This document shows, piece after piece, positions 27,192 through 36,512 of a stretch of 64,000 bases of DNA. The stretch lies in assembly GCA_002437305.1 (NCBI GenBank), contig DJOW01000033.1, forward strand, positions 25,609 through 89,608. Reading direction: 5' to 3'. Source of the DNA: Bacteroidales bacterium UBA6428. Lineage in GTDB: Bacteria > Bacteroidota > Bacteroidia > Bacteroidales > UBA932. Each line of letters begins with the position of its first letter. Within the stretch, counting starts at the first letter, position 1. A program made the translations under genes and the position numbers. The notes beneath the pieces were generated by a model. It was not told the origin of the DNA and did no database searches. It saw only the letters and a program-made list of their open reading frames with translations.

Positions 27192-29507
27192 TCAAGATTT
27201 CTTGAATCTTTTCCGTCCTTTTTCCGTCGGTTTTGAATTATTTATAATGTCAAGGCAGGCGGACTCGTCCAGGCTTGCCGCGTCTGTGCCTTTCGGAATC
27301 CTGTAATTCGATCCTGCGTGCTTGATGTACGGACCGTAGCGGCCGTTGATGACCTGGATGTCGCTGTCTTTATATTCAGCCATCACTGAATTGGCTGCGG
27401 TCTTGCTCAGTCCTTCCTCGATGACGGCCGTGCATTCGTCAAGGGTGATCTTGAGGGGATCCATTCCTCGCGGGATCGAGAAGTTTTTGTCTCCGTACTT
27501 GAGGTAAGGGCCGAAGCGGCCTTTCATGGCCACAACCGGTACGCCGTCATATTCCCCTACAGTGCGGGGAAGCTGGAACAGTTTGAGCGCGTCTTCCAAA
27601 GTAAGGTCCTCAATGAGCTGGTCCTTCCCGAGCGAGGCGTACTGCACGTTCTCCCCCTCGCCTTTCTGGATGTACGGGCCGAATTTTCCGAACTTAGCCA
27701 CGATCCTGTTGCCTTCGGAATCTGTCCCGAGTTCCTTGGACACATGGCTGTAGTTGCCGTCATGAAGCACCTCGTCGACTTTCTTGTGGAACGGGGCGTA
27801 GAAAGCTCCGATGACTTCGTTCCAGACGAGTTTCCCGTCCGCTATCTGATCGAAATCCTTCTCGACATTGGCGGTGAAGTCATAGTCCATGATGTCGGTG
27901 AAATATTTTTCAAGATAGTCAGTGACTATCATGCCGATCTCCTGGGGAAGAAGTTTGCCTCTCTCTGCGCCGATGGTCTCGATTTTGGACACTTCCGAGA
28001 TGACTCCATTTTTCAACTCCAAGTCCTTGACGGAGACCTTCCTGCCTTCCTTGTCTCCCTTGACGATGTAGCCTCTGCCTGTTGTCAGCGTGGCGATCGT
28101 GGGAGCGTAGGTGGAAGGCCGCCCGATGCCGAGTTCCTCCAGCTTCTTGACCAAGGCCGCCTCTGAATATCTTGGCGGCGCGGCGGTGAACTTGCACTCC
28201 GCGCGGATCCCTTTCTCTTCCATAGCCGTTCCGACCTGAAGATCAGGAAGCATGACATCGGTATCCTCTTCTTCTTGATTGTCAGTGCTTTCCATGTAAA
28301 GTTTCAGGAATCCGTCGAACAGTACCTGGGTGGCCTGGGCATTGAACTTCTCCTTCCTTCTGTCCGATGAGACCTTCAGTGAGGTGTTGAGCACCTTCGC
28401 GTCTGCCATCTGGGACGCCACGGTCCTTTTCCAGATCAGGTTATAGAGTTTCTGCTCCTGTGCCGTCCCCTCGATCTCTGTGTTTTCGATGTATGTCGGG
28501 CGGATGGCCTCATGGGCCTCCTGGGCTCCCTTGCTGTGGGTCTTGAACTGGCGGGTCTTGGAATATTCAGGGCCGAAATTCCCGGTGATGAACTTCTTTG
28601 CGGAGCCGAGGGCAAGGGTTGATAGATTCGTGGAGTCCGTTCTCATGTAGGTGATCAGTCCACGCTCGTAAAGGCTTTGCGCCACCCTCATCGTCAGGCT
28701 TACGGGGAAGCGTAGTTTCCGCGCGGCTTCCTGCTGGAGAGTGGAAGTGGTGAAAGGTGCGGCCGGACTCCTGCCGGCTTCTTTCTTGTCCACATCCGAG
28801 ACCATGAAACGCGCCCCGACGCAGTCCTGGAGGAAAACATGAGCCTCATCGAAGGTCTTGAATCTTGTGTCCAGAACAGCCTTTACCTTAACCGTGTCCG
28901 GCAGCCCCTCCGGGTGGAAGACGGCGTCTACCTTGTAGAACGCCTCGTTCTCGAACGCCATGATCTCCTTTTCCCTTTCGACCACAAGCCTCAGGGCGAC
29001 AGACTGCACACGCCCCGCCGAGAGTTTCGGCTGGATCTTCCTCCACAGCACAGGGGACAGCTCAAAGCCCACGAGCCTGTCCAGGACCCTTCGTGCCTGC
29101 TGTGCGTTCACAAGGTTCATGTCTATCGTCCTGGGGTTCAGCACCGCGTTGACTATGGCATCCTTTGTTATTTCGTGAAAGACAATCCGCCTTGTGTGCG
29201 CGTCATTGAGTCCGAGAGTCTCGTAGAGGTGCCAGGAGATGGCCTCTCCCTCTCGGTCCTCATCGGATGCAAGCCACACGGTCGTGGCTCTCTCAGCTGC
29301 TTTCTTAAGCTCCGCCACGACTTTTTTCTTGTCGGACGGAATCACGTATTCCGGAGTGAAATTCCTTTTCACGTCCACGCTCAGCTTATTGTCCTGAAGA
29401 TCCCTGATGTGTCCGAAGCTGGATTTCACGACGTAGTCGCTGCCCAGGAATTTCTGTATAGTCTTGGCTTTGGCCGGAGACTCGACGATAACTAGATTGT
29501 CTGCCAT
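27192..29507 (-). CDS. topA: DNA topoisomerase I
   Basis: The 771-residue type IA enzyme relaxes negative supercoils. The Toprim domain begins ADNLVIVESPAKAKTI and has ASDEDREGEAI. The catalytic-Tyr motif is LITYMRTDST, and KLSAGRVQSVALRLVV and the RPSTYAPTIATL stretch are typical. Instead of Zn fingers, the C-terminus has three related repeats ending GPYIQKGEG, GPYLKYGD and GPYIKHAGSNYRIPKG, the usual Bacteroidota layout, followed by a basic tail. Confidence 0.97.
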   Translation of the reverse strand: MADNLVIVESPAKAKTIQKFLGSDYVVKSSFGHIRDLQDNKLSVDVKRNFTPEYVIPSDKKKVVAELKKAAERATTVWLASDEDREGEAISWHLYETLGLNDAHTRRIVFHEITKDAIVNAVLNPRTIDMNLVNAQQARRVLDRLVGFELSPVLWRKIQPKLSAGRVQSVALRLVVEREKEIMAFENEAFYKVDAVFHPEGLPDTVKVKAVLDTRFKTFDEAHVFLQDCVGARFMVSDVDKKEAGRSPAAPFTTSTLQQEAARKLRFPVSLTMRVAQSLYERGLITYMRTDSTNLSTLALGSAKKFITGNFGPEYSKTRQFKTHSKGAQEAHEAIRPTYIENTEIEGTAQEQKLYNLIWKRTVASQMADAKVLNTSLKVSSDRRKEKFNAQATQVLFDGFLKLYMESTDNQEEEDTDVMLPDLQVGTAMEEKGIRAECKFTAAPPRYSEAALVKKLEELGIGRPSTYAPTIATLTTGRGYIVKGDKEGRKVSVKDLELKNGVISEVSKIETIGAERGKLLPQEIGMIVTDYLEKYFTDIMDYDFTANVEKDFDQIADGKLVWNEVIGAFYAPFHKKVDEVLHDGNYSHVSKELGTDSEGNRIVAKFGKFGPYIQKGEGENVQYASLGKDQLIEDLTLEDALKLFQLPRTVGEYDGVPVVAMKGRFGPYLKYGDKNFSIPRGMDPLKITLDECTAVIEEGLSKTAANSVMAEYKDSDIQVINGRYGPYIKHAGSNYRIPKGTDAASLDESACLDIINNSKPTEKGRKRFKKS

Positions 29508-29597
29508 ACTGTACTATTTTACAAGCATTTCATAGATAGTTTGCCATTTCAAACTGCAAAGTAAGCCACAAACAGGGCAATTTTCCAAATTTTGTTA

Positions 29598-29605
29598 TAA
29601 ATTTG
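29598..29605 (+). promoter_or_regulatory. -7 box upstream of the class A PBP gene
   Basis: TAAATTTG matches TAnnTTTG exactly and ends 8 bases before the ATG at 29614, so the transcript would have almost no leader. No clear TTTG lies at -33. Confidence 0.4.
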
Positions 29606-29613
29606 TCCCTATT

Positions 29614-31971
29614 ATGACCGCATCGACTCGAAAGAAAATCACAAAGTGGTTCTGGATCCTGATCACGTTTCCAGTGCTGCTTCTTGTCTTTATGATAATC
29701 CTCGTCTGGGCGTTCGCCGACATTCCGTCCTTCAAGGATCTTGAGAACCCGGAAAACAAGCTGGCCACCCAGGTCATCGCGGAGGATGGGGAGATTCTCA
29801 CGACCTTCCACATCGAGAACAGGACCTATGTCCCTTATGATGAGATATCTCCGAATCTTGTCCATGCCGCCGTCGCCACCGAGGACGTGCGTTTCTACAA
29901 GCATTCCGGAATCGATTTCAAGGGCCTTGGCCGTGTGTTCTTCAAGACGATCCTGTTGCACAACTCAAGCCAGGGAGGGGGAAGCACGATCACCCAGCAG
30001 CTAGCCAAGACCCTCTACCCGAGGGCTGACATGGGACGCAGGATTCCGGGAATATACCACATGAAGATGGTTTGGGTCAAGCTTAAGGAATGGATCACGG
30101 CCGTCAAGCTTGAAAGGGACTACACCAAGGATGAGATAATGACCATGTACCTCAATTCCATATTCTTTGGAAGCGGGGCCTATGGCGTGCGCTCGGCATC
30201 GGAAACATTCTTCGGGAAATTGCCGTCCGAACTCACGGTTGAGGAAAGCGCCATGCTTGTGGGCATGGTCAACAAGCCGACAAGGTACAATCCGGCGATC
30301 AATCCGGACAAGGCTCTGTACAGAAGGAATTTCGTGATCGGGCAGATGCAGAAGGCCGGTTATCTGGACAAGCGTCAGAGGGACTCGCTCCGTCTTGTTC
30401 CTATCCAATTGAATTATGAGGTGCAGGACCACAACGCCGGCCTGGCTCCTTATTTCAGGGACATGGTGCGCCGTGTCATGAACGCAAGAAAGCCCCGCAG
30501 GTCAGACTACTACATCGCGGAGGACTATTCCGCTGATTCCTTGTCCTGGGCCGTCGATGACTTGTTCGGATGGCTGGAGAAGAACAAAAAGGCGGACGGT
30601 TCGAAATATGACCTTGACAGGGACGGGCTCCGGATCTACACGACCATCAACTACAAGATGCAGAAATATGCCGAAGAGGCGGTCGCCGAGCGGATCAAGG
30701 CTCTTCAGGCTGATTTCCGCAGGGATCTTCGAAGCAAGGTCAACAAGCCTTTCTCCAATGACATTGACGCGGAGACGAGGGACAGGGTCATGCGCCAGGC
30801 CAGACGCTGGAGCGATCGTTATCGTGTGATGAAGAAGGAAGGACTCAGCGAGGCGCAGATTCTTAAGTCCTTCTCCAGGCCGGTGAAAATGCGTGTGTTC
30901 GCCTACAACAAGAAGGGCTACGCGGACACGACGATGACTCCGGACGACTCCATACGTTACTACAAGTCGATCCTCCGTACAGCTTTTGTGGCGATGGAGC
31001 CGGGAACAGGGCATGTGAAGGCCTATGTCGGCGGGCCTAACTACCGTTATTTCAAGTATGACAATGTACGCCAGGGCAAGCGTCAGGTCGGATCGACGAT
31101 CAAGCCGTTTCTCTACACATTGGCAATGCAGGAGGGCATGACCCCGTGCGACAAGGTAGTGAACCTTCCACAGACATTTGTGCTGCCTGACGGAAACACC
31201 TGGACCCCGAGAAGTACCGACAAGAATGAGTGGATCGGCAAGACGGTGACCCTTAAGTGGGGACTCACCAACAGCTCCAACAACATCTCGGCCTACCTGA
31301 TGAAGCAGTTCGGTCCTGAGGCCATGGCTGACATGATGCGCAGGATGGGCATCCAGAGCCACATAGACGAGGTCCCTGCTCTGTGCGTCGGGCCGTCGGA
31401 CCTGTCGCTCTGGGAGATGGTCGCCGCCTATAACACTTTCCCTTCCAGAGGGGTCTACATCGAGCCTCTTTTCGTTACAAGGATCGAGGACAACCAAGGC
31501 AATGTCATCAGTGAGTTCACAAACCGGAAGCGTGAGGCCATAGGGGAGAACACGGCTTACCTCATGGTCAACCTGATGGAGGGTGTGGTGCAGGGCGGCA
31601 CGGCGGTCAGGCTCCGTTACCGCTACAAGCTGACGGGCGAGATCGCAGGAAAGACGGGAACCACAAACGACAATGCAGACGGGTGGTTCATAGGCTACAC
31701 TCCGACTCTTGTGGCCGGAGTATGGACAGGTGCGGAGGACCGCCAGGTTCACTTTCAGTCAATAACATACGGTCAGGGAGCGCACATGTCCCTTCCTACT
31801 TGGGGAATATTCATGCGCAAAGTCATCGCTGACGGTACGTTGGGAGTGTCGGAAAGTGACAGGTTCATCGCACCCGCGGGCATGACCTTGGACTTGAACT
31901 GCACGGGAGGGGATGAGGACGCCACCGCGGCGGAGGTGCAGCGGAAAACGGAAGATTATTATTTTGAGTAA
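29614..31971 (+). CDS. Class A penicillin-binding protein (PBP1A-type)
   Basis: The 785-residue bifunctional enzyme polymerises and cross-links peptidoglycan. A short cytoplasmic tail and one membrane helix precede the GT51 domain (ATEDVRFYKHSGIDFKGLGR with catalytic Glu90, then GGGSTITQQLAKTLYPR and FFGSGAYGVRSASETFFGK). The transpeptidase domain has STIK (Ser494, Lys497), SSNN and KTGTT. Order and length are normal for Bacteroidota PBP1A. It is followed after 18 bp by ddl, so cross-linking enzyme and precursor-dipeptide enzyme share a transcript. Confidence 0.95.
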   Translation: MTASTRKKITKWFWILITFPVLLLVFMIILVWAFADIPSFKDLENPENKLATQVIAEDGEILTTFHIENRTYVPYDEISPNLVHAAVATEDVRFYKHSGIDFKGLGRVFFKTILLHNSSQGGGSTITQQLAKTLYPRADMGRRIPGIYHMKMVWVKLKEWITAVKLERDYTKDEIMTMYLNSIFFGSGAYGVRSASETFFGKLPSELTVEESAMLVGMVNKPTRYNPAINPDKALYRRNFVIGQMQKAGYLDKRQRDSLRLVPIQLNYEVQDHNAGLAPYFRDMVRRVMNARKPRRSDYYIAEDYSADSLSWAVDDLFGWLEKNKKADGSKYDLDRDGLRIYTTINYKMQKYAEEAVAERIKALQADFRRDLRSKVNKPFSNDIDAETRDRVMRQARRWSDRYRVMKKEGLSEAQILKSFSRPVKMRVFAYNKKGYADTTMTPDDSIRYYKSILRTAFVAMEPGTGHVKAYVGGPNYRYFKYDNVRQGKRQVGSTIKPFLYTLAMQEGMTPCDKVVNLPQTFVLPDGNTWTPRSTDKNEWIGKTVTLKWGLTNSSNNISAYLMKQFGPEAMADMMRRMGIQSHIDEVPALCVGPSDLSLWEMVAAYNTFPSRGVYIEPLFVTRIEDNQGNVISEFTNRKREAIGENTAYLMVNLMEGVVQGGTAVRLRYRYKLTGEIAGKTGTTNDNADGWFIGYTPTLVAGVWTGAEDRQVHFQSITYGQGAHMSLPTWGIFMRKVIADGTLGVSESDRFIAPAGMTLDLNCTGGDEDATAAEVQRKTEDYYFE

Positions 31972-31989
31972 TTTCAGGAATATTCGAAT

Positions 31990-33030
31990 ATGGGCAGGTA
32001 CCAGAGGATTGCAGTGATTTATGGGAGCGACTCTTCAGAGTGGGAAGTCGCTTGCCGCAGCGGGGAGTTTGTAGCTTCGCGCATTGACGGGACGAAGTAC
32101 GATGTCTATGAGATTTTCGCCCGTTTCGGCAAATGGTCTCTTGTGGCCATGAAAAAGCGGGACGCCATGAGGATCCCTTTCACGGAAGGGGCCAGACCGG
32201 AAATTGACAAGACTGACTTTTCGGTAAAGGTCTACGGAGAGAAGATAAAGTTTGACTACGCCTACATCGTGCAGCATGGCACGCCGGGAGAGAATGGCCT
32301 GCTTCAGGGGTACCTTGAGATGCTGGGGATTCCGTTCAGCAGTTGCAGCGCTTTTGTCTCAGCGATAGCTTTTGACAAGTTCGCCTGCAAGAGCTACCTG
32401 AGGGACGTTGATTTCGTGAAGTGCGCTCCCGATGTCTTCATACGCAACGGAATGGACATAGATTCCGTCTGCGGTGACGCGGTCGAAAAACTGGCGTTCC
32501 CTGTCTTTGTCAAGCCGACAGACGGTGGATCGAGTTTCGGCATCACCAAAGCACGAGGGCCTGAGGATCTTCCGGAGGCCATCCGGTTCGCGTTCACGGA
32601 AGGGCCGTCCGTTATCATCGAGCAGGGCATCCAGGGCCGAGAATTCACCTGCGCGGTGTATTCTGACGCGGGCGGAGTGAAGTCTTTGCCTGTCATCCAG
32701 ATTGTTACAGACAATGACTATTTCGATTATGACGCCAAGTACAACGGCCACAGCCAGGAGATCTGCCCCGCCCCCATTGACGAAAGTCTGAGCGGGCATA
32801 TTCAAGAAGTAAGTAAAAGAATATATTCCCGTCTCGGCTGCTCCGGCATTGTGAGGATTGATTACATTCTCGCTGATGACGGTCTTTACTTCTTGGAAGT
32901 CAATACTATCCCTGGGATGACAAGTGCATCGTTGGTTCCTAAGATGATCCGCGCCGCCGGGCTGGACATCACCGATTTCCTGACGGACATCATCGAAAAT
33001 GCAAAACCGATTCTAACCTCAAAAATTTAG
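31990..33030 (+). CDS. ddl: D-alanine--D-alanine ligase
   Basis: The 346-residue ATP-grasp enzyme joins two D-Ala for lipid II. Conserved parts are IAVIYGSDSSEWEVA at the N-terminus, HGTPGENGLLQGYLEMLGIPFS, FVKPTDGGSSFGITKA (ATP-binding), the omega loop YDAKYNGHSQEICPAPI with the Tyr typical of D-Ala-D-Ala rather than D-Ala-D-Lac ligases, and FLEVNTIPGMTSASLVPKM for Mg binding. It lies 6 bp before prmC. Confidence 0.95.
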   Translation: MGRYQRIAVIYGSDSSEWEVACRSGEFVASRIDGTKYDVYEIFARFGKWSLVAMKKRDAMRIPFTEGARPEIDKTDFSVKVYGEKIKFDYAYIVQHGTPGENGLLQGYLEMLGIPFSSCSAFVSAIAFDKFACKSYLRDVDFVKCAPDVFIRNGMDIDSVCGDAVEKLAFPVFVKPTDGGSSFGITKARGPEDLPEAIRFAFTEGPSVIIEQGIQGREFTCAVYSDAGGVKSLPVIQIVTDNDYFDYDAKYNGHSQEICPAPIDESLSGHIQEVSKRIYSRLGCSGIVRIDYILADDGLYFLEVNTIPGMTSASLVPKMIRAAGLDITDFLTDIIENAKPILTSKI

Positions 33031-33036
33031 TCGCTT

Positions 33037-33939
33037 ATGCTGTTGAAGGATTTTATTAATGAAGGGGTCGCACGGCTGGAGCCTCTCTATCCCACCAAGG
33101 AAGCCAGGAGCATCATGCTGATGCTTTGCGAGAGCAGGATCGGCACGAAGAGTTACACCCACATTGTGGAGCCGGAGTACCAGATCAAGGACAAGTCTCT
33201 TGAGGGGCTCGACGCGGATCTGGAAAGGCTTGCTTCCGGAGAGCCTGTCCAGTATGTGATCGGCTTCGCGGACTTCTGCGGCCTGAGATTCAGGGTGACG
33301 AGGGATGTGCTTATTCCGCGCCCTGAGACTGAACTTCTTTGCCGGGAGGCGATAAAGATCGGATCCCGGATGCAGAGGATGAGGAAGGCTTATGGAAAAT
33401 CAGCAAGACCGGTCAAGGTCCTGGATCTCTGTACTGGCTCGGGATGCATAGCCTGGACTGTGGCCTTGAGCATTCCTGGCGCCGAAGTGACAGGTGTGGA
33501 CATTTCTGAAAGCGCTGTGGCTGTGGCCTCCTCTCAGGATTTCGCGCTCAATCTCAAGGAGACAGGCGCCTTGGCTCCCAGCTTTGTGGTGGCGGATGTC
33601 TTGTCAGACTCTCACCCGTTCACTGAAGGCGACTATGACTTGATTCTGAGCAATCCTCCTTACATCATGGAGTCCCAAAAGACCCAGATGCGTGCCAATG
33701 TCCTCAACTACGAACCTTCAACGGCTTTGTTTGTGAGTGACGATGATCCTCTTCTGTTCTACCGCGCGATCGCCCGCGTCTCAAAGGAGTGTCTGGCGGC
33801 GGAAGGCAAGGGTTTGGCCGAAATCAACGAGATTCTCGGGCCGGAGACGGCAAAGGTTTTCTCCGCCGCCGGCTTCCAGAAAACCGAGGTCGTAAAAGAT
33901 TTTTATGACAAAAACCGCTTCGTGTTTTATTCGAAATAG
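33037..33939 (+). CDS. prmC: Peptide-release-factor glutamine N5-methyltransferase
   Basis: The 300-residue SAM-dependent enzyme modifies the GGQ Gln of release factors. RDVLIPRPETELL, VLDLCTGSGCIAWTVAL (SAM motif I) and LILSNPPYI (the NPPY substrate motif) are all present. The N-terminal helical domain is of normal size. It is the third gene of the PBP1A-ddl-prmC group and is followed by a hairpin terminator at 33976. Confidence 0.95.
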   Translation: MLLKDFINEGVARLEPLYPTKEARSIMLMLCESRIGTKSYTHIVEPEYQIKDKSLEGLDADLERLASGEPVQYVIGFADFCGLRFRVTRDVLIPRPETELLCREAIKIGSRMQRMRKAYGKSARPVKVLDLCTGSGCIAWTVALSIPGAEVTGVDISESAVAVASSQDFALNLKETGALAPSFVVADVLSDSHPFTEGDYDLILSNPPYIMESQKTQMRANVLNYEPSTALFVSDDDPLLFYRAIARVSKECLAAEGKGLAEINEILGPETAKVFSAAGFQKTEVVKDFYDKNRFVFYSK

Positions 33940-33975
33940 GGCTTCAGCGCTCGTCTGCGCGTGATTTGCACACTT

Positions 33976-34002
33976 AGCCGTGGAATTTTTGCTTCCACGG
34001 CT
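33976..34002 (+). terminator. Terminator after prmC
   Basis: A perfect 10-bp stem (33976-33985 with 33993-34002) surrounds a 7-base T-rich loop and is followed by the T-rich stretch TATTATTGTGTCTCTTTG. Confidence 0.7.
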
Positions 34003-34050
34003 ATTATTGTGTCTCTTTGTACCGAAAAACAACTTTAAACTCATTTCGCA

Positions 34051-35274
34051 ATGAAGAATTTCAGTACAAGGAAAAGGCTGTCGGCGCCGGTGGCGCCGAC
34101 CCTTGCGGTGATGGCCGCTCTGCTCTCGTCCGCCTGTGACAGGGATGAACGTCCTGTCTCCTCATCGACTGGACCGGAGGTTGCAAAGACAACGGTTCAT
34201 GACATTTCTGCCCGGAACATCGCAAAGATGCTCGCTGAGCTTCCGATGACGCTCACTCAGGCAAGAGAGGTTTACCAGGGGGTCTGTTCATCGTCTTCCA
34301 ATGGCTATGATGAGGAGTATCCATTTTCCAACCTGGTCACCTGTCCAGGCACCGGGGTGGGGGATGACCTGCTTCAGACAAGATCGAAGGCGGAACATTC
34401 CGAACCTCTGCGGGACCTCCTGCTATCCGCCGTCGAAGAAGATCCTGTGACAAGGGCCGGGACATTTCTGGACGCGCTCTCGGATTCTGGACTGCAGATT
34501 TACTGGCCTTACTCAGAAGACTGGGACGGAGAGACAATGCCTGTGATCACGTTTGATCCTGCGGAGTCGCGTGCCTGCCCGATTTCTGCCGCAGAAAAGG
34601 ATTCCAACATCGGCTACCTTCGCGAGAGCCTGCCGAATGGTGTTGCGATCGTCAAGGAGATTCTTGTGGATGAGGAATATGCCAGGACGCATCCTGTATG
34701 GGTCATAAACCGTAACGAGGATTCCGCCTACCTGACCCCTCAGATGGTGGCGGCTCTCTATCCGGAGCGGAACGTGCCGGCGGCGACCAGAGCCCACGAT
34801 GATTGCCGGACTTTGGTACTGAAGGAATTCAAGGCTCACAGGAACTATGACTCTTGGTTTGCCGGAGCTTCGGAGTTTTTTGTCAAATGCGGCGCGCTGG
34901 ACGGCTTTACGGCCAAGACCGAGGAAGAGATCAAGCTGTACAGCCCTTCCGTCACCGACATGATGATCAACGTGAAGAGAAAACATGTCGGCAGCACGCT
35001 GAGGTTCAACGCAGTGATTGTGTCCGAATGGACCAGCCAGCTGGAGGAGTGCGCATTCCTTGTGATAGAGGATGACGGAGGCAAACAGACGTCATGGAAA
35101 GCCAGCGGAGTTGTCAAGATCAAGTCAAGGTCCTATGGTTTTGAGGTTGATCTGCCCTTCCGCCGAAATGACGACCTTGTCTGGCGCGGTAAACTCTCCA
35201 GTAAGTATTTCGAGAAAAACAACGGCAAGCCTAACCGCTTCGGGGATGTCAGCGTGACGTTCAGTTTCCTTTGA
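34051..35274 (+). CDS. Lipoprotein of unknown function
   Basis: I do not recognise the family of this 407-residue protein. It has a basic N-terminus (MKNFSTRKRLSAPVAP), a hydrophobic segment and a lipobox (LLSSACDRDE), then a Ser/Thr-rich linker. The first part is helical (ARNIAKMLAELPMTLTQAREVY). The centre has LQIYWPYSEDWDGETMPVITFDP, and the C-terminal 110 residues look beta-rich (TLRFNAVIVSEWTSQLEECAFLV and a basic-aromatic end). It stands alone between a terminator and tRNA-Arg. A surface or periplasmic place is inferred from the signal. Confidence 0.85.
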   Translation: MKNFSTRKRLSAPVAPTLAVMAALLSSACDRDERPVSSSTGPEVAKTTVHDISARNIAKMLAELPMTLTQAREVYQGVCSSSSNGYDEEYPFSNLVTCPGTGVGDDLLQTRSKAEHSEPLRDLLLSAVEEDPVTRAGTFLDALSDSGLQIYWPYSEDWDGETMPVITFDPAESRACPISAAEKDSNIGYLRESLPNGVAIVKEILVDEEYARTHPVWVINRNEDSAYLTPQMVAALYPERNVPAATRAHDDCRTLVLKEFKAHRNYDSWFAGASEFFVKCGALDGFTAKTEEEIKLYSPSVTDMMINVKRKHVGSTLRFNAVIVSEWTSQLEECAFLVIEDDGGKQTSWKASGVVKIKSRSYGFEVDLPFRRNDDLVWRGKLSSKYFEKNNGKPNRFGDVSVTFSFL

Positions 35275-35362
35275 TGTCTGAAATCAGCCTTTCAATGATC
35301 ATCAGTCTTCCGCCTTTCAGGTAAATTCTTAGGCTGTGCACTTGTTTTAGCGATAAAATTCG

Positions 35363-35370
35363 TATATTTG
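35363..35370 (+). promoter_or_regulatory. -7 box of the tRNA-Arg promoter
   Basis: TATATTTG matches TAnnTTTG, with a TTGTTTT run at 35343-35348 as a plausible -33 region. The start point would lie about 30 bases before the tRNA. Confidence 0.55.
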
Positions 35371-35408
35371 CAGTCCGTTCCTGTTTTTTAAGGGCAGGAA
35401 CGGGGAAC

Positions 35409-35482
35409 GGTTCCGTAGCTCAGCTGGATAGAGCAACAGATTTCTAATCTGTGGGTCTAGGGTTCGAATCCCTACGGAATCA
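35409..35482 (+). tRNA. tRNA-Arg (anticodon UCU)
   Basis: The 74-nt cloverleaf has acceptor GGTTCCG pairing with CGGAATC (one G-T pair), discriminator A, D arm GCTC/GAGC, anticodon arm ACAGA-TTTCTAA-TCTGT with TCT at 35443-35445, and T arm TAGGG-TTCGAAT-CCCTA. CCA is not encoded. Confidence 0.95.
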
Positions 35483-35518
35483 CAAAAGAGGCAGGCCAAG
35501 CGGTCTGCCTCTTTTGTG
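35481..35518. terminator. Bidirectional terminator between tRNA-Arg and the DUF368 gene
   Basis: A perfect 14-bp stem (35481-35494 with 35505-35518) has A-rich and T-rich outer arms, so either strand ends in a T-run inside the stem. It begins at the tRNA 3' end and lies 29 bp after the stop of the opposite-strand gene. Confidence 0.8.
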
Positions 35519-35546
35519 ATTGTCCGGTGCAGCTGGCCGAAGAGAA

Positions 35547-36506
35547 TCAGCGTGTCTGCGCGTTCTTGTGGCTGAACCACTCAAGAACAACAACGAGCAG
35601 GGCTCCGATTGCCATCCAGGCAATGGCCGAGACAATCTGTGGGTCTATCATCGAGGAAAGATCCAGACCGCTGTCGAGGATAGCCAGCATCTCGACATCG
35701 GCCTGTTCCGCGGCCTGTCCTTCGCGCATCAGCTGCGCCGTCAACACACTCACTTTGTCGCTCCATGGCCAAACCTTGACCAGAGATCCGAGAGTGAAGC
35801 CGATCAGGGTGATCAGCGTTGGCTTTTCATAGTGTTCGATCAGCCAATGAAGGAACTTCGAGAACGCTGCCAGACCAAGGACGCAACCTGTTCCGAACAA
35901 GATCAGAACCTGCCAGTCAAGCTCGCTGATGGCGCCCATGATGTACTCGTACTTCCCAAGAAGCACAAGGATGAAGCTTCCGGAGATTCCCGGAAGAATC
36001 ATGGTGCAGATCGCGATTGCTCCGCAGATCATGATGAACCATCCCGCGTCAGGGGTCTGGGTTGGGGACATCAGGCAGATCACGGCTCCGAGAATCATCC
36101 CGAACACAAGCCAGAGGCCATCGGTCATCTTCCATTTCTTGATGTCGTGGAGCATGTAGATTCCTGAGATGACTATCAGTCCGAAGAAGAAGGACCAAGT
36201 TTGGATTGGATGGAAGACGAGCACATATTCCATCAATTTCGCGAGCGAGAAGACACTCACGATCACACCGATTCCCAACCAAAGCAGAAATGTTCCGTGA
36301 ATATGCCCCCAGAACTCCTTTGCCTTTCCTTTGAGAAGCAGTTTCCATGAGGAGACGGTCAGAATCGCGTTAAGCGCCTCGATCAGCTCATTGAATATTC
36401 CGGTGAGCAGCGCGATCGTCCCACCGGACACGCCCGGAATAACATTTGCCGCTCCCATTGCGAAACCTTTGAGGGCGACGATTGCTTTTTTGATGATGTT
36501 TGACAT
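35547..36506 (-). CDS. DUF368 membrane protein, PopT-like undecaprenyl-phosphate translocase
   Basis: The 319-residue polytopic protein has the DUF368 signature GFAMGAANVIPGVSGGTIALLTGIF at the N-terminus, and the second inverted copy MILPGISGSFILVLLGKYEYI in the middle. DUF368 proteins (PopT in Vibrio cholerae and Staphylococcus aureus) return undecaprenyl phosphate to the inner leaflet after wall and glycan synthesis. It is the last gene of a three-gene operon with a PfkB kinase and a small conserved protein, with gaps of only 3 and 6 bp. Confidence 0.9.
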   Translation of the reverse strand: MSNIIKKAIVALKGFAMGAANVIPGVSGGTIALLTGIFNELIEALNAILTVSSWKLLLKGKAKEFWGHIHGTFLLWLGIGVIVSVFSLAKLMEYVLVFHPIQTWSFFFGLIVISGIYMLHDIKKWKMTDGLWLVFGMILGAVICLMSPTQTPDAGWFIMICGAIAICTMILPGISGSFILVLLGKYEYIMGAISELDWQVLILFGTGCVLGLAAFSKFLHWLIEHYEKPTLITLIGFTLGSLVKVWPWSDKVSVLTAQLMREGQAAEQADVEMLAILDSGLDLSSMIDPQIVSAIAWMAIGALLVVVLEWFSHKNAQTR

Positions 36507-36512
36507 GTTGAA

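Noticed and set aside
31990..33030. D-Ala-D-Lac ligase (vancomycin resistance type)
   Set aside because: The omega loop keeps the KY pattern of D-Ala-D-Ala ligases, and no van-type neighbours occur.
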